In this document: positions 40,926 through 53,927 of the stretch, piece after piece | How positions within the stretch are numbered: the first letter of the stretch is position 1 | Layout of the letters: each line of letters begins with the position of its first letter | NCBI RefSeq assembly: GCF_003202205.1 | Contig: NZ_PDOG01000001.1 | Span: forward strand, 565,331-629,330 | Direction: 5' to 3' | Source of the DNA: Halomonas sp. LBP4 | GTDB taxonomy: Bacteria; Pseudomonadota; Gammaproteobacteria; Pseudomonadales; Halomonadaceae | Length of the DNA stretch: 64,000 bases | The notes under the pieces: generated by a model | Told to the model about the DNA's origin: nothing | The model's input: only the letters and a program-made list of their open reading frames with translations | Databases searched by the model: none | Program-made: the position numbers and the translations under genes

Positions 40926-42275
40926 ATGCCTCCTCCCTCCGGTTCCTCCCCGGCCCCCGCCAGCCTCGACTCACCGCGGCTGCACCGGCTGCATGAACGC
41001 ATCGAGCGGTTGATCGAGCATATTCGTCCCTGGAGTTGGCTGTGGCCGCCGATCGCCTTCGCCGCCGGGCTTGGTAGCTTCTTCCTGGTCGACCGCCAGC
41101 AATGGCTGGGAGCGCTGCTCGCCCTGGGGATGCTGCTGGCCTGGTTGCTGCTGCTCTCGGAGAGCCTGATCGGCCGCCTCATGGCCCGCCGCGGCTATCC
41201 CACCCTGCCCCGCGGGGTCACCACCTTCATCGCCCAGATGATCCACCAGGAGACCCTGTTCTTCTGCCTGCCGTTCCTGCTGGCCACCACCGTCTGGGCC
41301 AGCGGCCAGGCGCTGTTCACCCTGCTGTTACTGGCCATGGCGGTACTCTCGATTCTCGACCCCCTCTATTACAAGCTGGCCGATCGCCAGCGCTGGCTCT
41401 ACTTCGCCTTCCACGCCCAATGCGTCTTCCTGGTGGTGCTGGTGACCCTGCCGACCCTGCTGCATCTGAGCACCGGGCAGAGCCTCAAGCTGGCGCTGGC
41501 CGCCATGCTGCTCTTCAGCCTGCCGAGCCTGCTGCACCTGTTCCATCCCCGTCGGCCTCGCGGCTGGCTGGCGTTACTCGCCCTCGTGGGCATGCTGGCC
41601 ACCCTGGCCTGGGCCGGCCGGGTCTGGGTGCCGCCGGCGAACCTCTGGATCACCGCCACGGCACTCTCGCCCAGCTTCGACACCGAAGCCCGCGAGCCCC
41701 GCGACAGCCTGCGCCTGACCCCCCGGGCGCTGCAGGCCTCCGGCCTCTATGCCTACACGGCGATCCGCGCACCGCGCGGGTTGCGCGAGGAGGTCTTCCA
41801 CGTCTGGCGGCACGAGGGCGAGGCGATCGACCGGATCCCGCTGGTGATCGAGGGCGGGCGCGAACAGGGCTACCGGGCCTGGAGTCACAAGCAGAACTTC
41901 CCCGAGCACGTGGCGGGCCGCTGGCGTATCGACGTGATGACCGACAGCGGCCAGCGCATCGGCGTGCTGCGCTTCACGGTGAACGAAAAGAGCGGGACCC
42001 TGGCCGACGGACGTATCCAGTCGCCCCCGGGGCTGCCCGGGCTCGACTGGCGCCGGCTGATACCGGGCCAGGGGCAGGCGGCTTCGGAAGCGGACGACGC
42101 CCCGCGGGAAGGACGCAGCACCGAGGAGACGGATCGGGACGAGACCGATGGTGACGCCGCACCGGCGGAAGGTCGTGAAGAGGCTGCCGAGCGTCGTGCC
42201 GGGGAGGAAGCCAGCGAGGCAGACGCCGCGGCACGGGCGGCCGACGAGGACGATCCGGCGGCAGACGAACGGTAA
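40926..42275 (+). CDS. DUF5924/DUF2914 membrane protein
   Basis: A 449-residue inner-membrane protein. About seven hydrophobic segments fill residues 35-240 (DUF5924-type). A soluble DUF2914 domain follows (about 250-365): EVFHVWRHEGEAIDRIPL and AGRWRIDVMTDSGQRIGVL. The last 75 residues are almost all Asp, Glu, Ala and Arg. Function unknown. It is divergent from fadB. Confidence 0.83.
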   Translation: MPPPSGSSPAPASLDSPRLHRLHERIERLIEHIRPWSWLWPPIAFAAGLGSFFLVDRQQWLGALLALGMLLAWLLLLSESLIGRLMARRGYPTLPRGVTTFIAQMIHQETLFFCLPFLLATTVWASGQALFTLLLLAMAVLSILDPLYYKLADRQRWLYFAFHAQCVFLVVLVTLPTLLHLSTGQSLKLALAAMLLFSLPSLLHLFHPRRPRGWLALLALVGMLATLAWAGRVWVPPANLWITATALSPSFDTEAREPRDSLRLTPRALQASGLYAYTAIRAPRGLREEVFHVWRHEGEAIDRIPLVIEGGREQGYRAWSHKQNFPEHVAGRWRIDVMTDSGQRIGVLRFTVNEKSGTLADGRIQSPPGLPGLDWRRLIPGQGQAASEADDAPREGRSTEETDRDETDGDAAPAEGREEAAERRAGEEASEADAAARAADEDDPAADER

Positions 42276-42340
42276 GCGTGCTTGCATTACACGCTGGGTC
42301 TACGGACAATCCAGCGAAGCCAACCGGAACCCAGAGTCCC

Positions 42341-42784
42341 ATGCATCAGAACATCGGCTTACAGCTGACCCGAGTCCCGCGTCTGTGGCGCGCCGTCATC
42401 GATCAACGTCTGGCCCCTCTGGGGCTGACCCAGACCCGCTGGGTCACCCTCTACACCCTGTGGCGACTCGGCGACGGCCAGCCCCAGTGCGACCTGGCCC
42501 GTGCCATCGGTGTCGAGGCCCCGTCGCTGGTGCGCACCCTGGACCAGCTCTCCGAGCAGGGGCTGATCGCGCGCCAGCCCTGCGACCAGGACCGCCGCAC
42601 CAAGCGTGTCTACCTCACCCCCGAAGCCACGCCTCTTCTCGAGCGCATCGATGCGGTGGTGACCCAGGCCCGTACCGAGATGCTGGCCGGGCTCAGCGAC
42701 GAGGACGTGGAGCAGCTCGCCGGCCTGCTCTCACGCATCGAGGACAACGGCCTGGCCATCCAGGCCCGCGAAGCGAGCGACTGA
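42341..42784 (+). CDS. slyA: MarR-family transcriptional regulator SlyA
   Basis: A 147-residue winged-helix regulator very close in pattern to enterobacterial SlyA: LTRVPRLWRAVIDQRL, LTQTRWVTLYTLWRLGDGQ, QCDLARAIGVEAPSLVRTLD and the wing DQDRRTKRVYLT. SlyA relieves nucleoid-protein silencing and answers small aromatic ligands. The ATG at 42341 is chosen by alignment with SlyA; the frame is open 21 codons upstream. Confidence 0.92.
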   Translation: MHQNIGLQLTRVPRLWRAVIDQRLAPLGLTQTRWVTLYTLWRLGDGQPQCDLARAIGVEAPSLVRTLDQLSEQGLIARQPCDQDRRTKRVYLTPEATPLLERIDAVVTQARTEMLAGLSDEDVEQLAGLLSRIEDNGLAIQAREASD

Positions 42785-42790
42785 GGCCCG

Positions 42791-43321
42791 TCACGTCCGG
42801 CGACCGACGGAAACGTCCGACATCCCGGGGTCGTCGGGGCGCCCGGCCAGGCCGTCGCGCAGGGCCGTGAAGTCCTCCAGGTAGGTGGCGAAACGCGAAA
42901 AGTCCTGGGACTCCCACCACCAGAGGGTCAGGGCGCGGTGATTCGACTCAATCACCAGGGCATCCCGGGGCAGTCGCGACAGCAGCCCCCTGAAGCGCTC
43001 CTCGAGGGCCTCGGGCAGTGGCCGCAACGGCTCCTTGCGCCAGCGCCAGCCGTGAGCATAGGGCTTGAGCGAGTCGGCGGACTCGCTGTCGCGTACCAGC
43101 ACGAAGTCCGGGCCGGGCCGTTCCTGGGGATAGTGCCAGCGGTAGGCCGGCATGGCGGTTCGGGTGTCGTGCAGCGGCGGCGCCTCCAGCTTGATCGAGA
43201 GGCCGGTCTTCATCGCTTCGCTGCGCAGGTCGGCGACCCGTCGCTGGCGCGGGCTCGGCCTGAGCCACATCACCGGCGAGACCACCAGCATCAGAACGAA
43301 CAGTATGATCAGCCAGGTCAT
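42791..43321 (-). CDS. Membrane-anchored protein of unknown function
   Basis: A 176-residue protein: one N-terminal membrane helix (about 2-20, LIILFVLMLVVSPVMWL) followed by a cytosolic or periplasmic domain with aromatic-rich patches (YAHGWRWRKEPLRP, LTLWWWESQDFSRF). Similar single-helix proteins occur in Pseudomonas; no function is known to me. GGGAGAGAGC precedes the ATG. It converges with slyA. Confidence 0.7.
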   Translation of the reverse strand: MTWLIILFVLMLVVSPVMWLRPSPRQRRVADLRSEAMKTGLSIKLEAPPLHDTRTAMPAYRWHYPQERPGPDFVLVRDSESADSLKPYAHGWRWRKEPLRPLPEALEERFRGLLSRLPRDALVIESNHRALTLWWWESQDFSRFATYLEDFTALRDGLAGRPDDPGMSDVSVGRRT

Positions 43322-43439
43322 GCTCTCTCCCGAATGGCGCTTGATGCGCAAATCTTGATGCAAGTCGTTGTCGTGGTTCGTCAGGCGTCCTAGAGTGGAA
43401 GCATCACCAGTTGCTGGACGTCTGCCGGAGATCCACACC

Positions 43440-43895
43440 ATGAGCAACGAGTATCGTCACGTCCTGGTCGCCGTCGACCTGACCAAGGACTCCCACAAGG
43501 TACTGGAACGCGCCGTACAGATCGCCGAACGCAACGAGGCCAAGCTCTCGATCATGCACACCCTCGAGCCGCTGGGCTTCGCCTATGGCGGCGACATCCC
43601 CATGGATCTTACCAGCATCCAGGACCAGCTCGACGAACACGCCAAGCAGCGCCTGGCCGAGATCGCCGACCCCCACGTGGCCAGAGAGGACCAGCACGTC
43701 CTGGTGGGCATGCCCGACACCGAGATCCACCGTTTCGCCGAGGAACAGGGGGTCGACCTGATCGTGGTCGGCTCCCACGGCCGCCATGGCTTCGCCCTGC
43801 TGCTGGGCTCCACCTCCACCGGCGTGCTGCACGGTGCCCAGTGCGACGTGCTCGCCGTGCGCGTGGGGAAGAAGGGGGAGGAGAGCGCCGAGTAG
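43440..43895 (+). CDS. Universal stress protein (UspA family)
   Basis: A 151-residue cytosolic protein of the UspA fold: VLVAVDLTKDSHKVLERA at the start and the nucleotide-binding loop VGSHGRHGFALLLGSTS. The GxxG-x9-GS spacing is of the kind that binds ATP. Single gene; followed by a long palindromic element. Confidence 0.93.
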   Translation: MSNEYRHVLVAVDLTKDSHKVLERAVQIAERNEAKLSIMHTLEPLGFAYGGDIPMDLTSIQDQLDEHAKQRLAEIADPHVAREDQHVLVGMPDTEIHRFAEEQGVDLIVVGSHGRHGFALLLGSTSTGVLHGAQCDVLAVRVGKKGEESAE

Positions 43896-43930
43896 GCTCC
43901 TTCTTTCCGAGTATCAGTCACATCATCCTT

Positions 43931-44072
43931 TAGAAAGCGAAGGATTCGCGTCACGAGCGAAGGTAGGCTGACCGCCGCCGGAGCGCAGCCACCGGAGTGT
44001 AGCCTGCTACATGAGGATGGCGAGCACCGCCGGCGGTCAGGATATCGAGCGCAGTAGCGAATCATCGCTTTC

Positions 44073-44075
<3 letters not shown>
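43931..44075. repeat. Long imperfect palindrome (about 145 bp) between usp and uup
   Basis: The outer arms read AGAAAGCGAAGGATTCGC on one side and, in reverse complement, AGAAAGCGATGATTCGC on the other. Inner pairs follow: CACGAGCG against GCGCTCG, CTGACCGCC (43969 region) against GGCGGTCAG (44032-44040), and a centre TGTAGC-CT-GCTACA. Nearly the whole stretch can fold as one hairpin. It contains the end of uup at one edge and may act as a terminator for two convergent genes. Such size suggests a repeated intergenic element; other copies are not in this window. Confidence 0.65.
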
Positions 44076-46001
<1,926 letters not shown>

Positions 46002-46150
46002 TCGCTCACCTCATCGCATTCCGAAGGCGGCTAGTGTAACGCATGGCCGGCTCGAGGTGATCCCGGTCGCGTGTCCCGGGACCCGATCCCGAGTACAATG
46101 CGGCGCGCCCGGATTGCTCCGGCCTTCAAGACCAGAGGAGTTCCGCCTTG

Positions 46151-47035
46151 GTGGATCCGACCGAGACCTTCGACGATTTCCTGCCCGAGGCGCTGCGGCT
46201 GCGCTCGCCGGCGCCGCTGGTGGACATCGGCGCCAACCTGTCCCACGACAGCTTTTCCCGTGACCTCGAGGCGGTACTGGCTCGCGCCCGGGCGGCCAAC
46301 GTCACCACCCTGATCCTCACCGGCACCGACCGGGAGCATGCCGAGCAGGCGGTGGCGCTCGCCCGCCGCCTTCCCGGCCTGTACGCCACCGCGGGGGTAC
46401 ACCCCCATGACGCCAGCCGCTGGGACGCCGCGCTGGCGCGGGCCATGGGGGCGCTGCATCGCCTACCCGAGGTGGTGGCGGTGGGCGAGTGCGGCCTGGA
46501 TTTCAATCGCAACTTCTCCACCCCCGCCGAGCAGGAGCGTGCCTTCGAGGCCCAACTGGACCTGGCGGCGCAGAGCGGCAAGCCGCTGTTCCTCCACGAG
46601 CGGGATGCCGGCCGGCGCATGCGCGAGATGCTGCACGCCTGGCGCGACGACCTCGCCGATGCCGTGGTGCACTGTTTCACGGCGGACCGCGACACCCTCT
46701 ACGGCTACCTCGATCTCGACCTGCACATCGGCCTCACCGGCTGGCTCTGCGACGAGCGCCGGGGCCATCATCTGCGCGAGCTGGTCGGCGAGATCCCACT
46801 GCACCGTCTGATGGTGGAAACCGATTGTCCCTACCTGCTGCCGCGCAATTTACCTGCCAAACTCAAGGGTAGACGTCACGAGCCGGCACTGTTGCCGTGG
46901 ATCGTGCGGGAGATCGCCCACTGGCGAGGCATCGCGGAACTCGAGCTGGCCCGCGCCACCACGGCCACCAGCCGGGCCTTCTTCCGCCTGCCGGCCGATC
47001 AGGCACAACATGACGCTCAACCCGAGGAGCAATGA
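46151..47035 (+). CDS. tatD: TatD-family deoxyribonuclease
   Basis: A 294-residue metal-dependent DNase: VDIGANLSHDSF near the start, TAGVHPHDASRWD, VGECGLDFNRNFSTPAEQ, HCFTADRD and ETDCPYLLPRNL match E. coli TatD closely. The first metal ligand is in the VDIGAN block, where TatD has an Asn rather than the usual HxH. Start is GTG at 46151 or TTG at 46148; the ribosome site AGAGGAG fits either. Confidence 0.92.
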   Translation: MDPTETFDDFLPEALRLRSPAPLVDIGANLSHDSFSRDLEAVLARARAANVTTLILTGTDREHAEQAVALARRLPGLYATAGVHPHDASRWDAALARAMGALHRLPEVVAVGECGLDFNRNFSTPAEQERAFEAQLDLAAQSGKPLFLHERDAGRRMREMLHAWRDDLADAVVHCFTADRDTLYGYLDLDLHIGLTGWLCDERRGHHLRELVGEIPLHRLMVETDCPYLLPRNLPAKLKGRRHEPALLPWIVREIAHWRGIAELELARATTATSRAFFRLPADQAQHDAQPEEQ

Positions 47036-47036
47036 C

Positions 47037-47516
47037 ATGGATGAGGTTCCCGGCTTCATCGCCGTGGAGACCGGCGACGACGGCGGCCTGCCGCTGGCCG
47101 TCGCCTGGACGCTGCGCGATGGACGCATCAAGCACACCCTGATCCAGCCCGATGACGACTGGCTGAACGAGGAACTGGTTTCGCTGGGCGGGTACAGTCT
47201 CGAGGAGCTCAACAGCATCGGCGTGAGCCCGCTGGACGTGATCCGTGAGCTGGAGAACGACCACTTCAGCGAGACGCTCTACACCGCCGGTGTCGGTGAC
47301 GACGAGGCCGCGCTCTCGCGACTCTTCGACACCTATGGCCTGGACCCCTTCGTCGAGCTGGCCCCGGCGGAGACCCTCTATGCCGCCCTGGACCCCGGCG
47401 ACTGGTCGCGGGCCCGGGGCGAGCTGTTCGGCGAACTGGGGCTGGAGCCGCTGCGGCCGGAGCACGAGGTCGAGGTGATGCTGCTACTGCACCAACGCCT
47501 GGGGCTTCCCGACTAA
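47037..47516 (+). CDS. Unknown acidic protein coupled to tatD
   Basis: A 159-residue acidic protein starting one base after the tatD stop, so probably translated with it. The layout GFIAVETGDDGG, PLAVAWTLRDGRIKHTLIQP and GVGDDEAALSRLFDTYG recalls a DnaQ/RNase H-like exonuclease fold, but the first motif lacks the DxE aspartate and I cannot trace all catalytic acids. A non-catalytic relative is possible. I do not recognise the family. Confidence 0.65.
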   Translation: MDEVPGFIAVETGDDGGLPLAVAWTLRDGRIKHTLIQPDDDWLNEELVSLGGYSLEELNSIGVSPLDVIRELENDHFSETLYTAGVGDDEAALSRLFDTYGLDPFVELAPAETLYAALDPGDWSRARGELFGELGLEPLRPEHEVEVMLLLHQRLGLPD

Positions 47517-47520
47517 GCGC

Positions 47521-48557
47521 CTAACCAACCACCAGGTTCCGCTGCGCCTCGATGCCCATGCTGATCAACAGCGGGTCCTCTGCCTGGCGGGCCTGGAAGG
47601 CCGCCTTGTCGTCCAGCCCCTGCCAGCCGAGCTGGATCAGTGCCTGGGCCGTGGCGCCGCCCAGGGTGGCACCGGGGCCGGGAATCACGATGCGGTCCGG
47701 CGCGAACTCGCGCACCCCGACGCGCAGCGCCGCGGTGAAGTCATAGGGCGCCACCAGCTGTTCGCCGAGGGTGTAGTCCCAGAGCGCCTGGGGATCACTG
47801 CTCCAGGGCGTCCAGACATGGCCGCGACCGTCGACCAGCGGCACCCGCGGCGCCCGGAAGGGGGCGGCGGTGAACCGCTCACGGGCGGCGTCCCTCACCT
47901 CCCGCTGCAGCGGGGTATGGAAGGCGGCATGCTGAGGCAGCCGCAAGGGGAAGCGCTCCCGCGGCGGCAGCGCCTCGCTCAGCGCGGCCAGCCCCGCCTC
48001 GTTGCCGCCGAACACCAGCATGCCGCCCAGCTCGATCGACAGGTAGAGCTCCCGCTCCTCCTCGCCGTGCAGCCGCCCGATCAGCGCCAGCAGCTCACGG
48101 CGCCGCGACCATTGCGGCCGCCACTGCTCGTCCACCCAGGGGTAGAGCAGCTGACCGCCGATCAGGGCTTCCTGCATCATCAGCCCCATGCTGCCGATCA
48201 GCGTGAAGGCCTCCTCGTGCTCCAGGGCGCCCCCCGCCGCCAGGGCGATATACCACCCCATGGAGTTGCCGGTGACCGCGACGATCTCGTAGCGCCCGGG
48301 GTCGATGGCCAGCAGGTCGGCGAGGGCACAGGCGTGGATCAGCGGTGCGACGTGCTCGCCTCGCCCGTGCAGGCTCTGGCGAAAGGGCATCTCGCCGTCC
48401 AGCTCGCTCAGGGTCGGCAGCCCCGCCTCGCGCCGCCGGGCGTCGAAGCGCGTCAGCCACTCGCTGCCGGCGGCGTGCCGGAGCAGGCTGCCCCATTCGG
48501 TCTGGTTGTAGGTACCGCGTCCCGGACAGACGACCAGCAACCGTTCGCGCGTCCCGC

Positions 48558-48561
<4 letters not shown>
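47521..48561 (-). CDS. Malonyltransferase-like (FabD fold) acyltransferase, variant active-site motif
   Basis: A 346-residue protein of the FabD/acyltransferase fold. The nucleophile elbow is GNSMGW with Ser100 (normally GHSLGE); His211 in LPQHAAFHTPL is the catalytic base, in the polyketide acyltransferase style. The changed residues flanking Ser100 suggest another acyl group or acceptor than malonyl-ACP. It overlaps the upstream E1 gene by four bases (ATGA), so the two proteins are made together. Confidence 0.85.
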
Positions 48562-50831
<2,270 letters not shown>

Positions 50832-50904
50832 GATGAAAGACTCCCGTCGGCATGGTGTATTGCCTATAGCCTAGCGCGCGAGCCTGACAAAGGAATAATA
50901 TCGA

Positions 50905-50927
50905 TATCCTGCACCAGCTACAGGATA
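50905..50927. promoter_or_regulatory. Dyad operator at the lysR start
   Basis: A perfect 7 bp dyad TATCCTG-N9-CAGGATA between the divergent E1 and lysR genes, ending 5 bp before the lysR ATG. It fits a LysR-type recognition dyad (T-N11-A core) and would cover the lysR ribosome site, pointing to self-repression. The E1 promoter would lie about 40 bp away on the other side. Confidence 0.65.
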
Positions 50928-50932
50928 CCCCT

Positions 50933-51796
50933 ATGGATGTACGCAGCCTGCGCTACTTCATCGCCGCCTTCGAGGGCGGTTCGATCAGCGCCGCCGCCCG
51001 GCGCTGCCACGTGGCCCAGCCGTCGATCTCGGCGGCGCTGAGCCAACTGGAAGAGCGGCTCGGCACGACGCTGTTCGAACGTCACCGCCGCGGCATCACC
51101 CCCACCGAGGAAGGACAGCGGCTCTATCCGCTGGCACAGCAGGTCAGCGAGGACCTGCAGGCGATCACGCGGCTGTTTCGCCGCCCCTCGCCGACCATGC
51201 CGGTGCGCCTCGGGCTGATGCGCTCGCTGGGGGCCAGCCGCATGACGACGCTGCTCAAGGAGTACATCGGCCAGGGCGACAACCTGGCGCTGACCCTGGT
51301 CAATCCGGAGGAGCCCTGCGACGCCCGCATCATCGGCGAGCAGGAGCTGGCGCCCCAGGAGGCGTTTCAGCCGATCTGGTACGACCGCTACCGACTGGCC
51401 CTGCCCGGCGGGCACCCGCTGCTGCTGAAGGGCAGGATCACGCTCGACGACCTCGCGGAACTGCCCTTCATCTGGCGCCACCCCTGTGCCGCCATGGAGC
51501 GGCTGGCCGACGCCCTCAACGAGGCCGGCGTGCGCTGCCAGGTCAGGGCGCGACTGCGCACCATCGAGTACACCCTGGGGCTGGTGGCCGCCGGCATCGG
51601 CGCCTCCCTGGTGCCGGCCTGGCCGGAGATTCTCGCCCGCCACGACGTCCAGTGCCGCCCCCTCGAGGGCCTGGACATTCACCAGACCATCGGCGTGGCC
51701 TACCCGGCCCGCGGCGCCACCCCGGCCCTGGCGCCATTGCTGGCGCTGGGTCAGCAGGCCTGGGAAGCGAGGGGGCGGACCGGTGTCGCCAGGTGA
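50933..51796 (+). CDS. LysR-family transcriptional regulator
   Basis: A 287-residue regulator: helix-turn-helix SISAAARRCHVAQPSISAAL, then QLEERLGTTLFERHRRGITPT and a periplasmic-binding-like effector domain. Divergent from the E1/acyltransferase pair and therefore probably its controller. Its last 46 bp overlap the 3' end of the opposing epmC gene. Confidence 0.93.
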   Translation: MDVRSLRYFIAAFEGGSISAAARRCHVAQPSISAALSQLEERLGTTLFERHRRGITPTEEGQRLYPLAQQVSEDLQAITRLFRRPSPTMPVRLGLMRSLGASRMTTLLKEYIGQGDNLALTLVNPEEPCDARIIGEQELAPQEAFQPIWYDRYRLALPGGHPLLLKGRITLDDLAELPFIWRHPCAAMERLADALNEAGVRCQVRARLRTIEYTLGLVAAGIGASLVPAWPEILARHDVQCRPLEGLDIHQTIGVAYPARGATPALAPLLALGQQAWEARGRTGVAR

Positions 51797-52329
51797 CGGC
51801 GCCCCGCCTCGAGGGCCCTGGCCAGATCGAGGCCGCCGCGATAGAAGCCCTCGAGCGCCGTCCGGAAGGCCGCCGCCCGGGCCGGCAGGCCCTCGCGCTC
51901 ATAGCGCGCCGCCCGCGCCTCGACCCGCGCACGGAAGGCGTCACGATCGACCGCCACCTCCCCGCCCAGGTTGTCGACGCTGACATGGAAGCGCAGCCCG
52001 CAGGCCTGCGAGAAGAGCAGTTCCAGGGCCTGGGGCGCCACCTCGACGGCCTCGAAGCCCTGCTGTTCGGCGGCGTCGCGTCCGTCGGGCAGGTACCAGT
52101 AGCCGTAGTCCTCCAGCTCGCGCCGCCGGGCACCGGCGATGCACCAGTGACTGATCTCGTGGAGCGCGCTGGCGTAGAAGCCGCGGGCGAAGATCACCCG
52201 ATGCCAGGGACAGGCAGCGTCGGCCGGCAGGTAGAGAGGCTCGTCGCCACCACGCACCAGCCGGGTGCCGAAGGGCTCCCGGAAGAGGCCGTCGAACAGC
52301 GTGATGACATCCTCGAGTCGATGGGTCAC
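51751..52329 (-). CDS. epmC: Elongation factor P hydroxylase EpmC
   Basis: A 192-residue enzyme that hydroxylates the beta-lysylated lysine of EF-P. It has the iron site ASALHEISHWCIAG, then RRELEDYGYWYLPDGRDAAE and VEVAPQALELLFSQACG, all highly conserved with E. coli YfcM. epmA and epmB are not in the window. The 3' end overlaps lysR tail to tail. Confidence 0.95.
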   Translation of the reverse strand: MTHRLEDVITLFDGLFREPFGTRLVRGGDEPLYLPADAACPWHRVIFARGFYASALHEISHWCIAGARRRELEDYGYWYLPDGRDAAEQQGFEAVEVAPQALELLFSQACGLRFHVSVDNLGGEVAVDRDAFRARVEARAARYEREGLPARAAAFRTALEGFYRGGLDLARALEAGRRHLATPVRPLASQAC

Positions 52330-52460
52330 ACAAGCTCCCTGTAGGCGGAATCGGGCCAGGAAAGCGGGCCATTATAGGGGTACGACGGCCGAGGCGAAAA
52401 TTGGCAACGGCTGATAGACTAACCGGTTCGCCCCGCGGTGTCGGGGCCATCTCTCGACCC

Positions 52461-53927
52461 ATGCCTGGAGCACTCCCCTTGGCCCAGTTTGCCTCCGACC
52501 TTCTGGCCGCCAGTCGCAAGGAAGCGCGACCCCTGATCCGCCTCGCCCTGCCCATCTGCGGCGCCCAGCTCGCCCAGGCCGGCATGAGCGTCGTCGACGT
52601 GATGATGACCGGCCGGTTGAGCGCCACCGACCTGGCCGCGGTATCCGTGGGCTCCAGCCTGTGGCTGCCGCTGATGCTGTTCATGACCGGCACCCTGATG
52701 GGGCTCACGCCCATCGTCGCCCAGCTGCTCGGGGGCGGACGCCTCGCCGGTATCCGCCCCAACGTCCACCAGGCGCTGTGGGTGGCCCTGGTGCTCGGCA
52801 TCGCCGCCGCGGGGCTGCTGTGGTTCTCGGTGATGCCGATCTTTCGCCTGTTGGGCGTTCCCGGTGAGGTCGCCAGCGGCGCAGCCGCCTACCTCGCGGC
52901 GGTGGCCTTCGGCATGCCGGGGGTGGCGCTGTTCCAGGCGCTGCGCGCCTTCTCCGACGGCGTCAACCATACGCGACCGGCGCTGTGGATCAGTCTGATC
53001 GGGCTCGGCGTGAACATCCCCGGCAACTTCGTGCTGATCTATGGCGGGGCTGGCCTCAGCGGGCTGTTCGGCACCTGGCTGCCGGGCTGGGTGCAGGCGC
53101 TGCCGGCGCTCGGCGCCCTGGGCTGCGGCATCGCCACGGCGCTCTCCATGTGGGTGATGGGCCTGGCAATGAGCGCCTATACGCACAAGAGCCCCATCTA
53201 CGGCGACATCGAGCTCTGGCACACGCCGACGCCGCCGCGCTGGCGCCTGATCGGCGGCTTGCTCTACGTGGGCGTGCCGATCGGCGTGGCGATCTTCGTC
53301 GAGGTGACGCTGTTCACCCTGATCGCCTTGTTCATCGCCAGCCTCGGCGAAGTGACGGTGGCGGCCCACCAGGTGGCGCTGAACTACACCTCGATCCTGT
53401 TCATGCTCCCGCTGTCGCTGAGCATGGCGCTGACCGTGCGGGTGGGCAACACCCTGGGGCAGGGCCGGCCCGAGTTCGCCCGCCTGGTGGCCTGGAACGG
53501 CATCGTCATCAGCCTGCTGGTGGCGGGGCTCAACAGCCTGCTGCTGTGGCTCACCGCCGAACCGGTGATCGCGCTCTATACCCACGATGTGGCGGTGCAA
53601 CGCCTGGCGCTTTCGCTGGTCATATTGGCCATGATCTTCCAGGTGTCGGATTCGCTGCAGGTGAACCTGGCCGGTGCCCTGCGCGGCTACAAGGACACCC
53701 GCGTGATCATGCTGATCACCCTGGTGGCCTACTGGCTGGTGGGGCTGGGGGGCGGGCACTGGCTCGGCACCCGGGGGCCGTTCGGCTGGACCGAGCCGCT
53801 CGGGGTGCACGGCTACTGGATCGGCCTGATCGCCGGGCTCAGCGTAGCGGCCCTGCTCCTCGGCGAGCGCCTGCGGCGAATGGGCAAGGCGGTGGCGCAT
53901 GGGCGACTGGAACTCCCTCGGGACTGA
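52461..53927 (+). CDS. MATE-family multidrug efflux pump (NorM-like)
   Basis: A 488-residue inner-membrane pump with twelve hydrophobic segments. The first carries PICGAQLAQAGMSVVDVMMTG, the NorM-type cation site, and QALRAFSDGVNHTRPALW marks the second half of the N-lobe. Exports cationic drugs using Na+ or H+. The ATG at 52461 has a weak ribosome site; a TTG six codons later with GGAG eight bases upstream is an alternative. Confidence 0.92.
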   Translation: MPGALPLAQFASDLLAASRKEARPLIRLALPICGAQLAQAGMSVVDVMMTGRLSATDLAAVSVGSSLWLPLMLFMTGTLMGLTPIVAQLLGGGRLAGIRPNVHQALWVALVLGIAAAGLLWFSVMPIFRLLGVPGEVASGAAAYLAAVAFGMPGVALFQALRAFSDGVNHTRPALWISLIGLGVNIPGNFVLIYGGAGLSGLFGTWLPGWVQALPALGALGCGIATALSMWVMGLAMSAYTHKSPIYGDIELWHTPTPPRWRLIGGLLYVGVPIGVAIFVEVTLFTLIALFIASLGEVTVAAHQVALNYTSILFMLPLSLSMALTVRVGNTLGQGRPEFARLVAWNGIVISLLVAGLNSLLLWLTAEPVIALYTHDVAVQRLALSLVILAMIFQVSDSLQVNLAGALRGYKDTRVIMLITLVAYWLVGLGGGHWLGTRGPFGWTEPLGVHGYWIGLIAGLSVAALLLGERLRRMGKAVAHGRLELPRD

